This document shows, in pieces, positions 5,937 through 13,117 of a stretch of DNA of 13,117 bases. The stretch lies in the NCBI GenBank assembly GCA_035293245.1, contig DATDOO010000088.1:1-13117 (forward strand). The letters run 5' to 3'. The position numbers and the translations under genes are program-made. Source of the DNA: DATDOO01 sp035293245 (GTDB lineage Bacteria > Pseudomonadota > Gammaproteobacteria > Methylococcales > Methylococcaceae). The notes under the pieces are model-generated. The model was not told the origin of the DNA. It ran no database searches and saw only the letters and a list, made by a program, of their open reading frames with translations. Every line of letters starts with the position of its first letter. The first letter of the stretch is position 1.

Positions 5937-6578
5937 TCAAAGAGCATCCCGGCATTGCACCACGCCTTCAGGCAAGGCAAACCGGCCGCGATAGCCGAAA
6001 GTCCGGCCGAACAAAGGATGCTTGATGGCGAAGTCCAAGTGTAGTTCATCGTCGGAAATCGCCCGTTCCACGATGGTGGCTGTGCCCAGTAGCGCCCAGT
6101 TGGGAATGCCCGGTAACCGGGAGCCGATTTTCCAGCAGTGTTCCAGCGCGGTGTACACCAAGGCGCCGTTTTGCTCTTCGACGCGCATGCGGATACCGAC
6201 GCCGAAGCGCAGCAGTTCGACGATCTCCCCCGGCCGGTCCGATTCCATGCGCGATAGGAAAACAGTGCGCCGGCCATCGGCGAAGCGAAAGGTCCGGTGC
6301 CAGAACAAAGCCTGCGGGTAGGCGGGGTCGGTCCAGTTGCGCACCTCCACCGGCACATCCCGGCCCCGGTACGGCACCAGGGCGTCGAAGCCGCGGGCGA
6401 AAAGCAACAGCGGCTTGATGAAGGGGGCGTGATAAATCTCTTCCATGATGCCGGGCAGCGTCCGGGTTTCGGCCGTCGCTGCACTCATCGCGTAGTGGCG
6501 CCGCACCGCCGGGGCCAACCGGTTCCAGGCCGCGTTGCCCAAGGCACGCTGAAACAGGGGTTGCGATCGTGTCGACAT
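5937..6578 (-). CDS. DUF4166 family protein
   Basis: 213-residue protein of the DUF4166 family, whose function is unknown. The family often occurs as a separate gene or fused behind short-chain dehydrogenase or saccharopine-dehydrogenase-like domains, consistent with the SDR gene nearby. Family features seen: N-terminal PLFQRALG and LAPAVRRHY, central FWHRTFRFADGRRTVFLSRM (a W-x-R-x-F beta strand), FGVGIRMRVEEQNGALVYTA, and the C-terminal HPLFGRTFGYRGRF. There is no signal peptide or membrane segment; it probably forms a beta-rich, lipocalin-like fold, which is inference. The ATG at 6578 has CGGAGA seven bases upstream. It follows the DUF2269 gene by 15 bases and precedes the aldehyde dehydrogenase by 19, so it is very likely cotranscribed. 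Confidence 0.82.
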   Translation of the reverse strand: MSTRSQPLFQRALGNAAWNRLAPAVRRHYAMSAATAETRTLPGIMEEIYHAPFIKPLLLFARGFDALVPYRGRDVPVEVRNWTDPAYPQALFWHRTFRFADGRRTVFLSRMESDRPGEIVELLRFGVGIRMRVEEQNGALVYTALEHCWKIGSRLPGIPNWALLGTATIVERAISDDELHLDFAIKHPLFGRTFGYRGRFALPEGVVQCRDAL

Positions 6579-6593
6579 GGGGTTCTCCGCTAA

Positions 6594-7064
6594 TCATGCA
6601 AAGGCCGGCTTGGCCACCATCAGCCAGATGACTCCCACCATCGCCGCGAAAGCCGGAATGCCCAGCCAGAACCAGGCGCGGGCGTCGTTCCAGTAGCGGG
6701 GGTTGAGTTCCTGGCCGCTGGCCAGGGCCGCGGCGCAATCGTCGCGCATGCGGATCTGCAAGTACACCACCGGCAGCCAGCACAGGCCCGCCACCAGATA
6801 GAGAACCAGCGAAGCCATCAGCCAGGGAGAGTCCGCAGGGTAGCCGAACTGGATGGCCAGGGCATAGCCGGACAGCGGCTGGATGATCACCGTGGGCGTG
6901 GTGAACAGCCAGTCGGCGATGACCACGCGGCGATTGGTGTCACCCATCACCCGGAGGTCCTTTCCCAAATCCGCGGTGTACTTGAAGAAGGCTGTCCCCA
7001 GGCCGGTGCCGAACAACAGCATGGAACTGCAAATGTGCAGCCATTTGAGCAGGAAAATCTCCAT
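6594..7064 (-). CDS. DUF2269 family integral membrane protein
   Basis: 156-residue inner-membrane protein of the DUF2269 (COG5528) family, function unknown. Four hydrophobic segments are visible at about residues 5-25, 50-71, 82-104 and 130-151. Family signatures are KWLHICSSMLLFGTGLGTAF at the N-terminus, ADWLFTTPTVIIQPLSGYAL, and CWLPVVYLQIRMRD. Conserved His10 and Trp/His-rich segments have led to ideas of electron transfer, but nothing is proven here. The frame is open upstream to 7469 inside the SDR gene; the ATG at 7064 with GGAGGA six bases before it (7071-7076) is the true start and matches the family's N-terminus. DUF2269 proteins commonly accompany SDR-DoxX and DUF4166 genes, as here. 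Confidence 0.85.
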   Translation of the reverse strand: MEIFLLKWLHICSSMLLFGTGLGTAFFKYTADLGKDLRVMGDTNRRVVIADWLFTTPTVIIQPLSGYALAIQFGYPADSPWLMASLVLYLVAGLCWLPVVYLQIRMRDDCAAALASGQELNPRYWNDARAWFWLGIPAFAAMVGVIWLMVAKPAFA

Positions 7065-7150
7065 CACGATTCCTCCGTAGCCATGACCATGGCCGTTGCA
7101 ACGATCAAAGGCAGGTTTTTCACGAGGGGCGCGAAGGGGTGCAACAGAAA

Positions 7151-8344
7151 TTACGGCAGGAAAATCCCGATAACCAACGAATACACCGCCATCAGCCCAA
7201 GTTGGATAGCCCCGGCGAGCTTCACCCGGTAGCGCAGCAGAAGCGCCAGGCCCAGCAAGACGTCCAGCGCCGAAGCCCCGTAAAGTGCCAACGGCGCGGC
7301 ACTGCCGGTCACGCCGATGGCCGCCAGCAGGGCATAGCTTTCGGCTTGCGGAAACAGCCAGGCAGAAGTCAGCCCGGACCAGATCCACAACAGCGCCAAG
7401 GCATAGCGCAACGCAGGCCGGAGAAACAACAGCCCGGCGTGCCAGCACTCGGCTTGCCGGGCCGGCCATCGGGTTAAGGCGGTGTCCAGAGACAACGGCG
7501 GCCGCCCGAGCAGAGCGGTCAACTCCGACGGATCGCCGGTATTGCCTTGCTGCAGCATGCGCAGCGCTTCGCCGTTAAGCGGCGAGGCAACGAGCGAACC
7601 GACGATCTCCCCGGCCATCAGCACCAGCCGGAAAGGCACCGGCCAAGCGGGTGCCGGCCTGCGGCCCAGCCAGCGGCGTAGCGCGGTCAGCATCTCGGCC
7701 AAGGTTACGGATTCAGGGCCGGCGACGATGAGCTTCACCCGGTTCGGCGCTCCCGGTTCCAGCAGGCGCAGTACCGCCGCCGTCAGGTCGTCCACGTGCA
7801 CCGGCTGCAGGCGCTGGCGGCCGTCGCCGATCAGCGGGGTGACGGGCAGAGCGGCCAGGGCCGAGAACAGCATCAGGCTCTTTCCGCCCGGCCCGTAGAC
7901 CATGGAGGGTTGCAGGATGCTCCACTCCAGACCCGTGGCGGCCAGAAAATCGTCCGCCGCCTTCTTGCTGAGGTGGTAGCGGCTGAAGGCGGTTTCATCC
8001 GCACCCAGGGCGGAAATCTGGATGACTTTGCGTACCCCGGCCTGAACGCAGGCTTGAAACAGGGCGATGGGGCCGCGGCGATGCAGGTCTTCGAAACGCT
8101 GGTTGCTGTCCTCGCCGATGATGCCGACGCAATTGACCACCGCATCGACGCCGTGCAGACGGGGCAGCCAATGCTGAGGCTTAGTGTCCCTGGAGAAATC
8201 CATGGCCAGGGCCGTGCAGTGGTCCCGAACGGGAAATTTATCGGGTTGGCGGACGCCGGCGACGACCTGATGGCCCGCGGCCAGCAGGGCGTGCAACACG
8301 TGGCCGCCGATGAAACCGGACGCGCCGGTAATCAGGATGCGCAT
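7151..8344 (-). CDS. SDR family oxidoreductase fused to a DoxX-like membrane domain
   Basis: 397-residue two-part protein. Residues 1 to about 290 are an atypical/extended short-chain dehydrogenase: glycine motif TGASGFIGGH (6-15) for NAD(P) binding, NCVGIIGED (71-79), catalytic-type SRYHLSKK with Y123 and K127, and QPSMVYGPGG (145-154). Residues about 300-397 are a four-helix membrane domain of the DoxX-like type (LLFLRPALRYALALLWIWSG, then three further hydrophobic segments ending VYSLVIGIFLP). DoxX proteins are linked to quinone or membrane redox reactions, so the fusion could couple reduction of a membrane-bound substrate to a nucleotide cofactor; that coupling is inference. The ATG lies only 3 bases after the stop of the upstream membrane-protein gene, implying translational coupling. 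86 bases separate its stop from the DUF2269 start. Confidence 0.88.
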   Translation of the reverse strand: MRILITGASGFIGGHVLHALLAAGHQVVAGVRQPDKFPVRDHCTALAMDFSRDTKPQHWLPRLHGVDAVVNCVGIIGEDSNQRFEDLHRRGPIALFQACVQAGVRKVIQISALGADETAFSRYHLSKKAADDFLAATGLEWSILQPSMVYGPGGKSLMLFSALAALPVTPLIGDGRQRLQPVHVDDLTAAVLRLLEPGAPNRVKLIVAGPESVTLAEMLTALRRWLGRRPAPAWPVPFRLVLMAGEIVGSLVASPLNGEALRMLQQGNTGDPSELTALLGRPPLSLDTALTRWPARQAECWHAGLLFLRPALRYALALLWIWSGLTSAWLFPQAESYALLAAIGVTGSAAPLALYGASALDVLLGLALLLRYRVKLAGAIQLGLMAVYSLVIGIFLP

Positions 8345-8347
8345 GGC

Positions 8348-8734
8348 TCACGCCCCCCTGATCGGGGCTATGGCCGGGTTGCCTGCCCCCCGCACATCGA
8401 GACGTTTCGCCTGGTCGGCGAAACGCCACACATTCCAGCCCACCGATAACAAGGCCGCGAAGATGCCCAGCAGAATTTGCAACAGGCCGGAACGCAGGGC
8501 ATCGGCCACTTGGTCGGCGGCAATATCGCGAGGCTGCGAAAACAGCAGCACGCACAGCAGAGGGACGATCAGCAGCATCAAATGGGTGAAAGTCAGCCAG
8601 AATTGCTTGGCCTGCGGGGAGCCGCACAGCAGTTCGAGGTTGTCCGAGAGTGTCGGCCGGAGGTAGCGTGATACCGCCACGGCAATCACGGCGGAAGACA
8701 CGATTTCGGCAATAAACAGAGTCAGTGCGCTCAT
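8348..8734 (-). CDS. Small membrane protein of unknown function
   Basis: 128-residue protein with three clear hydrophobic helices (about residues 3-23, 47-66 and 84-101) and a short basic C-terminal tail (RFADQAKRLDVRGAG). I cannot assign a family. The frame extends upstream to an ATG at 8776, but the ATG at 8734 is preferred: it has a modest AAGAGA five bases upstream and starts directly at the first membrane helix. It is the first gene after the regulator (117-base gap) and nearly touches the SDR-DoxX gene, so it is part of the operon and may be a subunit or membrane anchor for that system. Confidence 0.72.
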   Translation of the reverse strand: MSALTLFIAEIVSSAVIAVAVSRYLRPTLSDNLELLCGSPQAKQFWLTFTHLMLLIVPLLCVLLFSQPRDIAADQVADALRSGLLQILLGIFAALLSVGWNVWRFADQAKRLDVRGAGNPAIAPIRGA

Positions 8735-8851
8735 GTTGTTCTCTTGTATCTGTTGATTCGGAACGTACAGAAACATAGGGGCAAAAAATTTTCTGGAATT
8801 GGGATGTTGGTCGCGGGTTCTCCTTGGGTGACGGTAAAAAAAGACTGAAAG

Positions 8852-9382
8852 CTATCTGCCCAGCTTGAGCAATTGTTCGACCTTGCCGCCCAATTCGATG
8901 ATCTTCAAAAGTACCGCTCGGGGCAGGCGTTTGACCTGATCGTACCAGGTCAGCAGTTTCTCCAGAAATTCCGTTGCTGCCACAATGCGCTGCTTGGTCA
9001 GCGGATCGGTCGCCTGGTCGTCGGCGCATTCCAGGCAGCAGTCGCGCAGCACGCTCAGGGTCGGGTCCAGTTCCCGGCGCTTGCGGTTCTCGACGATGGC
9101 GAAGAAGGTTTCCCACAAATCGCCCAGCGCCTCGAAGTGATCGCGGCGGTCGCCCTTGACGTGCAGCAGGCGCACCAGGCCCCAGCTTTGCAGTTCGCGC
9201 AGGCTGGTGCTGACGTTGGAGCGCGCCACGCCCAGCGTGTCGGCGATTTCCTCCGCCGTCAGCGGGCGGGCCGCCAGATACAGCAGGCTGTGAATCTGCG
9301 CCACCGAGCGGTTGACCCCCCAGCGAGCGCCCATCTCGCCCCAATGGAGGATGTATTTTTCCATGACCGGTGTAAGTGTCAT
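8852..9382 (-). CDS. GbsR/MarR family transcriptional regulator
   Basis: 176-residue DNA-binding regulator of the GbsR clade of MarR proteins. The N-terminus MTLTPVMEKYILHWGEMGAR, WGVNRSVAQIHSLLYL and the winged-helix core (about residues 38-80: PLTAEEIADTLGVARSNVSTSLRELQSWGLV, then GDRRDHFE) match the family closely. The C-terminal half (ENRKRRELDPTL onward) is the helical dimerisation part. Two adjacent cysteines plus a third (C115, C116, C119) sit there and could sense oxidation or metal, which is speculative. Proteins of this clade usually repress the adjacent operon. It is first in a run of six same-strand genes and has a promoter with a palindrome immediately upstream, suggesting autoregulation. 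The ATG at 9382 has no strong ribosome binding site; a second ATG at 9364 is possible, but family alignment favours the first. Confidence 0.9.
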   Translation of the reverse strand: MTLTPVMEKYILHWGEMGARWGVNRSVAQIHSLLYLAARPLTAEEIADTLGVARSNVSTSLRELQSWGLVRLLHVKGDRRDHFEALGDLWETFFAIVENRKRRELDPTLSVLRDCCLECADDQATDPLTKQRIVAATEFLEKLLTWYDQVKRLPRAVLLKIIELGGKVEQLLKLGR

Positions 9383-9400
9383 ATCGAATGTTCTGAAGAT

Positions 9401-9412
9401 TCTGTTTACAGA
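9401..9412. promoter_or_regulatory. Palindrome at the predicted transcription start (candidate operator)
   Basis: TCTGTTTACAGA is a dyad (TCTGT/ACAGA around TT) that abuts the -10 box and covers the expected +1. A repressor bound there would block transcription, the usual layout for autoregulated MarR-type repressors. A separate 8-bp palindrome, GACATGTC (9428-9435), lies in the promoter spacer and could be a second half of the control region. Confidence 0.5.
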
Positions 9413-9441
9413 GAAATAGCAAACGCCGACATGTCTGTCAA
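9413..9441 (-). promoter_or_regulatory. Sigma-70-type promoter of the gbsR-like operon
   Basis: On the minus strand TTGACA (9441-9436) and TATTTC (9418-9413) are separated by exactly 17 bases. The -35 box is perfect and the -10 box is a weaker match. The regulator start codon follows about 31 bases after the -10 box, leaving room for a short leader. Confidence 0.65.
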
Positions 9442-9643
9442 GCTCTCTTTCGGGCGCCGTTCCTGCCAGTAATTTTCCAGGCTCACCTGTCCCGGATCGC
9501 GCCGGTGGTTTTTCTTCAGGCCGCGCGCGATCAAGAAGGCTTGCCGGCGATGTGGCGACAATGGTGGTTCAAATTTGCCGTATACCCCGCCCGCCGGCCC
9601 CGTGAGGCGACAGGGATGACGCTGGGAATCCCGCGTCGCATCC
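9442..9643. other. Intergenic region with a hairpin after the symporter stop
   Basis: About 200 bases upstream of the regulator promoter and downstream of the symporter. Bases 9615-9642 fold into an imperfect hairpin (GATG/CATC, ACG/CGT, GGGA/TCCC around one A) directly after the symporter stop, on the side where a terminator is expected, but without a T tract. The GGGAATCCC core resembles the palindrome at 87-103 and the sequence GTGGGAATCC at 416-425, so it may be a dispersed repeat. A short minus-strand frame through the rest has no ribosome binding site or recognisable product. Confidence 0.45.
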
Positions 9644-11017
9644 TCAATGCCTGACAACCCGCCGGGCGGCGATTTCCTTACGCAACTCCTTTTGCCGGGC
9701 GTGATCGATGGGAAAATGCCACATCAGCGGCGTGCCCAGGGCGATGACCAGGCAGGGCAGCCAGCCGTAAATCAGCAATAGCCACTGCTTCGCCGCGGCG
9801 CTCTGCGCGGGCGCGGAGGGTTCGAAACCGAACGCGGCGGGCAAGGCGGTCGCCAGGACAATCCCCAGGGCCACGGCGAGCTTGATGGCGATGCCCCACG
9901 CGGCGAACAACAGCCCGGTGCGCTGTTGGCCCGAGGCGACGATGTCGTGGTCCATCACGTCGGCGGCAATGGAATTGGCCAGCATGAAGATCGACGCCAC
10001 GCTGCTGCCGCGCAGCACGATCAAGGTCACATACAGCGTGGTATCGCCCTGCCCCACCAGCGGGAAAGCCAGGCTGCAAACCCCAAGCCACAGCGCGGCC
10101 AGCATGACCGCGCGGTGTTTGCCCACATGGCCGGCGATTTGGATCCACAGGGGGACCGCGGCGAGCGAGACGAGATTCTCGGCGAGGATCATGGAGGCGA
10201 ACAGGTCGGGACGGCCGACGACGTGGGTCAGGACGAGCTTGTGCAAGGTGGCCTGGATCATGACCGCGGAGCCGAACAGAACCAAAACGATCAGCGTGCG
10301 CACGAAGGCCCGATTGCGGAACGCCAGACGCAGCGCGTCCCAGCCCCGGTAGCGGTCGCCGTGGAGTTCTTCTGCGGGGAATTCCGGCACTTTGGCGAGC
10401 GCCACGGCCCCGAAAACAGGCAGGCTGACGAGGATGATGGCGGCAACGGCAACAAGCTGGGTGCGGTTATCCCCGTAGCCGAACACCCCCATGATCGAGA
10501 GCACGACCAGGAACAGAATCTTTCCCAGGGCGCTAAAGCCCTCGCGCCAGGCAGCGATATGGGTGCGCTCGATATACTCCGTCGACAACTCCGCCCCCCA
10601 GGCCTTGTGGGGCAGGTCGACCAGGGTGAAAGCCAGAAACAACAGACTCGCCCAACCGAACAGATACAGCAGCGACACCTGGCCGGCCGGGACGAAGACC
10701 ATCCAGACCGCCAGCATGAGAAGCGGCGTGCCCAGGGCGATCCAGGGCTTTCTGCGGCCCCAGCGCGTCCGCAGGCGGTCGCTCAGGGAGCCGACTAGCG
10801 GATCGATGAAAATATCCAGGATGCGCGAAGCGGCAATCGCCGCGCCCACCCCGGCGAGCGGGAGCGCCCTATCGTCGGCGTAGTAGGCGGGGATGAACAG
10901 CGCCAAGGGCAAGGTCACCACCGCCTGGGCAAGTTCCGGCAGACCGTAATAGATCATGAACCTGCGGGGCAGTGCCGGCCGGTCCGGGGGACTGTGCGGC
11001 GATGGTTGCGTAGGCAT
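9644..11017 (-). CDS. MFS transporter, GPH (MelB-like) sugar:cation symporter family
   Basis: 457-residue inner-membrane transporter with about 12 hydrophobic helices, the normal size for the glycoside-pentoside-hexuronide:cation symporter family. These take up sugars or glycosides with H+ or Na+. The family hallmark after helix 2 is clear: ILDIFIDPLVGSLSDR then TRWGRRKPWIALGTPLL (D-P-x-x-G-x-x-SDR and WGRRKPW). Helix 1 begins MIYYGLPELAQAVVTLPLAL, and a second conserved piece, AAWREGFSALGKI, lies mid-protein. Substrate is unknown. The frame is open upstream to 11488 only as a shadow of the glycosyltransferase gene. I use the ATG at 11017; the ATG at 10957, starting at the first helix, is a good alternative. 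Neither has a clear ribosome binding site. It is divergent from the glycosyltransferase. Confidence 0.88.
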   Translation of the reverse strand: MPTQPSPHSPPDRPALPRRFMIYYGLPELAQAVVTLPLALFIPAYYADDRALPLAGVGAAIAASRILDIFIDPLVGSLSDRLRTRWGRRKPWIALGTPLLMLAVWMVFVPAGQVSLLYLFGWASLLFLAFTLVDLPHKAWGAELSTEYIERTHIAAWREGFSALGKILFLVVLSIMGVFGYGDNRTQLVAVAAIILVSLPVFGAVALAKVPEFPAEELHGDRYRGWDALRLAFRNRAFVRTLIVLVLFGSAVMIQATLHKLVLTHVVGRPDLFASMILAENLVSLAAVPLWIQIAGHVGKHRAVMLAALWLGVCSLAFPLVGQGDTTLYVTLIVLRGSSVASIFMLANSIAADVMDHDIVASGQQRTGLLFAAWGIAIKLAVALGIVLATALPAAFGFEPSAPAQSAAAKQWLLLIYGWLPCLVIALGTPLMWHFPIDHARQKELRKEIAARRVVRH

Positions 11018-11047
11018 GGGAAAATGTTTTCGGCAATACGGGGTTGG

Positions 11048-12079
11048 ATGAGCGTGACGGCAAACGATAATCGAACGGACGGCGGCAAGCGGATACTTTT
11101 GATCAGCGATGCCTGGCATCCGCAGGTCAACGGCGTAGTGACCACCCTGGCCAATACCCGCCGCGCCCTGGAAACACTCGGCCATACGGTGGAGTTGATC
11201 GCGCCGGACCGGTTCCGCACTTGGCCCTGCCCCGGCTATCCGGACGTAGGCTTGGCCTTTCTGTGCGGCCCGCGCCTTCGGCCCCTCATCCAGGCATTCC
11301 GGCCGGACGCCATCCATCTGGCGACGGAAGGCCCCGTCGGTTTCGCTGCGCGCCGCTACTGCCGCGAAATCGACTTCGACTATACGACCTCCTTCCACAG
11401 CCATTTCCCGGAATATTTCAAGCTGCGGGTCGGTTTCCCCCTGAGCGTAAGCCGCGCCTACCTGCGCTGGTTCCACAGCGAGAGTCACCGCGTCATGGTC
11501 GCAACCGATTCCCTGGCCGACGATCTGGCCAGACAGGGCTTCGACAGGCTGGCGCGCTGGTCCCGGGGCGTGGATACGGCGCTGTTCCGCCCCAGGGACA
11601 AAGACTTCATCCAGGACGAGCGGCCCATCTTCATGTTCACCGGCCGGGTGGCGGTGGAAAAAAACCTCGAGGCGTTTTTACGGCTGGATCTGCCCGGCAG
11701 CAAGTATGTGGTTGGGGACGGGCCGCAGCGGCAGGAGCTGGAAGCCAAATATCCCCAGGTGCGCTTCGTGGGTTACCGCAAAGGCGACGATCTGGCCCGC
11801 ACCGTGGCAGCGAGCGATGTGTGCGTCTTCCCCAGCCTGACCGACACCTTTGGCCTGGTCCTGCTGGAGGCCCTCGCCTGCGGCGTCCCGGTCGCAGCCT
11901 TTCCGGTGCGAGGCCCCAAGGACGTGATACGCGATAGTCGCGTAGGAATTCTGGACCACGATCTGCAACGGGCCGCCCTGCAGGCCTTGTCGTTGAATCC
12001 TCGGGACTGCCGGCGTTATGCGCAGGGCTTTTCCTGGGAGGCGTGCGCCCGCCAGTTTCTCGGCAATCTGGCGTTATGA
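11048..12079 (+). CDS. Glycosyltransferase, GT4 family
   Basis: 343-residue GT-B glycosyltransferase of family GT4, transferring a sugar from a nucleotide donor to an acceptor that cannot be told from sequence. N-terminal acceptor domain: ILLISDAWHPQVNGVVTTLA (16-35), with the glycine loop PQVNGV, and HLATEGPVG (90-98). C-terminal donor domain: FTGRVAVEKNLEAF (R200, K205), VVGDGPQRQELE (221-232) and the D-x7-E form of the EX7E motif, DTFGLVLLE (D266, E274), followed by ALACGVPVAA. These features place it near the SqdX/mannosyltransferase-like branch that acts on lipids or cell-surface glycans. Start chosen at the ATG at 11048; an in-frame ATG at 11024 and an upstream one at 10994 would overlap the divergent transporter. 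The 30-base gap leaves little room for separate promoters. Confidence 0.9.
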   Translation: MSVTANDNRTDGGKRILLISDAWHPQVNGVVTTLANTRRALETLGHTVELIAPDRFRTWPCPGYPDVGLAFLCGPRLRPLIQAFRPDAIHLATEGPVGFAARRYCREIDFDYTTSFHSHFPEYFKLRVGFPLSVSRAYLRWFHSESHRVMVATDSLADDLARQGFDRLARWSRGVDTALFRPRDKDFIQDERPIFMFTGRVAVEKNLEAFLRLDLPGSKYVVGDGPQRQELEAKYPQVRFVGYRKGDDLARTVAASDVCVFPSLTDTFGLVLLEALACGVPVAAFPVRGPKDVIRDSRVGILDHDLQRAALQALSLNPRDCRRYAQGFSWEACARQFLGNLAL

Positions 12080-12272
12080 TGCGGTGGAACGGTTCGACGC
12101 CGAGGCCGGCGGCGCCTGCCCCCGGATAAGGCACGAGCGCCCTTCCCGGCTGTGGATTCAAACCGATTTTCCGTCCGGAACTTATGAATGCAAAATGCCC
12201 TCCAATGCATCACTTTTTCCGATTAGAAATAATCATCGGCATGTCGCAGGCAGATGCGGCAACGAGGCGTTT
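12080..12272. other. Intergenic region before the DUF6600 gene
   Basis: No gene seen. It becomes AT-richer from about 12160, as expected near a promoter. GATTA-GAAA-TAATC (12221-12234) can form a small hairpin flanked by CCG and CGG, and the hexamer AATGCA occurs twice just before it (around 12187 and 12203). I could not pick out a confident -35/-10 pair. Confidence 0.4.
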
Positions 12273-13117
12273 ATGCGGCACTGTTCCCGTATTTTGTGCG
12301 TAGTGGTTCTGGCCTTCTGGGCCGGCTTCAGTTCCCCTGCGAAAGCCGACGTGGATATTTCCATTTTCGTCGAAGCCCTGAGCCCTTACGGCGACTGGGT
12401 GGGGCATCCGATATACGGACAGGTCTGGTATCCCCGCGGCATGTCCGCCGGTTGGCGACCTTATACGGATGGGCAATGGATTTACACGGATGAATTCGGC
12501 TGGACCTGGGAGTCGGACTGGGAGTGGGGCTGGGCACCTTTCCACTACGGGCGCTGGGTCTGGGACGACTGGTACGGCTGGGTCTGGATTCCCGGCCGGG
12601 TGTGGGCACCGGCCTGGGTGTTCTGGCGCTTCGGCGGCGGATACGTCGCCTGGGCGCCGATGCCCCCCGACGTCGTTTGGCGGCCCGGCTTTGGTTTGCA
12701 CAGCCCACGCTTCCATGTGGACCGCGACCTTCCCTGGGATTTCTGGAATTGCGTGCGCTCGGACCACTTCCCGAACCGGAGCATTCACCGCCATATCCTG
12801 GCGCCGCGCAACAACGTCAACATCATAAATGTCACCCAGAACGTCACCAACGTGACGGTGATCAACAATCGCATCGTCAACCGCAGTATTCCGCTTCGAT
12901 CCATCGAGCAAGCGTCCGGTCGGCGAATTCGCGCGGAGCGGATCCGGGAAGTGGATGACCTGGCGCTGCCGCGCCGCGAGCGCCGCCCCGGGGAACTGAC
13001 CGTGGTCAGGCCGCGCCGGGTTGAGTCGCTTTCGCCAGGAGGCGAACGCGACGAGGACGAGATGATCAACCGCATCGCCAACGACCGCGAGGCACGCCGT
13101 CAGGCCCAGCCGGAACC
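12273..13117 (+). CDS. Secreted tryptophan-rich DUF6600 protein, partial (3' end outside window)
   Basis: Open to the window edge: 281 codons and two bases with no stop. The ATG at 12273 has GAGG five bases upstream. A signal peptide is clear (MRHCSRILCVVVLAFWAGFS, cleavage after SPAKA, residue 25). Residues about 30-135 are packed with Trp, Tyr and Gly in repeats of the type YGDWV, GQVWYP, YTDGQWIYT, GWTWESDWEWGWAPFHYGRW and GYVAWAPMPP, the hallmark of the DUF6600 family (YXWV-type repeats, periplasmic or outer-membrane, function unknown). A stretch of Asn/Val/Ile follows (NNVNIINVTQNVTNVTVINN, about residues 183-202) and then a very basic/acidic Arg-Glu-rich tail (RRIRAERIREVDDLALPRRE). The aromatic repeats suggest a beta-propeller or carbohydrate/envelope-facing role, which is inference. 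Confidence 0.85.
   Translation, partial: MRHCSRILCVVVLAFWAGFSSPAKADVDISIFVEALSPYGDWVGHPIYGQVWYPRGMSAGWRPYTDGQWIYTDEFGWTWESDWEWGWAPFHYGRWVWDDWYGWVWIPGRVWAPAWVFWRFGGGYVAWAPMPPDVVWRPGFGLHSPRFHVDRDLPWDFWNCVRSDHFPNRSIHRHILAPRNNVNIINVTQNVTNVTVINNRIVNRSIPLRSIEQASGRRIRAERIREVDDLALPRRERRPGELTVVRPRRVESLSPGGERDEDEMINRIANDREARRQAQPE

Noticed and set aside
5918..6484. Upstream extension of the aldehyde dehydrogenase frame to 643 residues
   Set aside because: The extension overlaps the DUF4166 gene in another frame. The ALDH family N-terminus and a good ribosome binding site are at 5917.
9406..9657. 83-residue minus-strand frame upstream of the regulator
   Set aside because: It overlaps the promoter region and the symporter end, and has no ribosome binding site or recognisable similarity.
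11018..11488. N-terminal extension of the symporter frame to 614 residues
   Set aside because: It lies antisense to the glycosyltransferase, whose motifs are intact, and GPH transporters are about 450-470 residues.

Overview
The window is GC-rich DNA with dense, mostly short-spaced genes. It looks like a chromosomal segment of a gammaproteobacterium. A methanotroph-like (Methylococcales) host is only my guess from gene content and style; there is no rRNA or species marker here. The left end (about 1-2935) is an accessory or degraded patch. The rest is conventional metabolic and envelope genes.

Left patch: an 89-bp direct repeat occurs twice (151-239 and 464-552). Each copy ends in the motif GCTAGACCTGACCC. 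A 3' fragment of rsmA/ksgA lies directly after the first copy. The minus strand carries a lipoprotein gene with less GC than its surroundings. Then come two inverted REP-like hairpins starting with GTAG, a remnant resembling the end of an HTH regulator, and an intact REP-associated tyrosine transposase (RAYT; HUH/Y1 family). The transposase is preceded by the same GGGGTCAGGTCTAG motif in inverse orientation. The motif sits exactly at the borders between old gene fragments and other DNA, which suggests it marks ends of an element mobilised by this enzyme class.

Middle, plus strand: a secreted protein of unknown function and phhB (pterin-4a-carbinolamine dehydratase). A 17-bp perfect inverted repeat separates them from a minus-strand cluster.

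Minus-strand cluster (9382 down to 4553): a GbsR/MarR-type regulator with a recognisable promoter and a palindrome at the expected transcription start, a small membrane protein, an SDR-DoxX fusion, a DUF2269 membrane protein, a DUF4166 protein and an aldehyde dehydrogenase. Spacing is tight (3 to 117 bases) and every gene points the same way, so this is probably one operon. Its substrate is not evident; the parts suggest membrane-associated redox chemistry on a lipid- or aldehyde-like compound under a repressor.

Right end: a GPH/MelB-type sugar:cation symporter (minus) is divergent from a GT4 glycosyltransferase (plus). Last is a secreted, tryptophan-rich DUF6600 protein that runs off the window.
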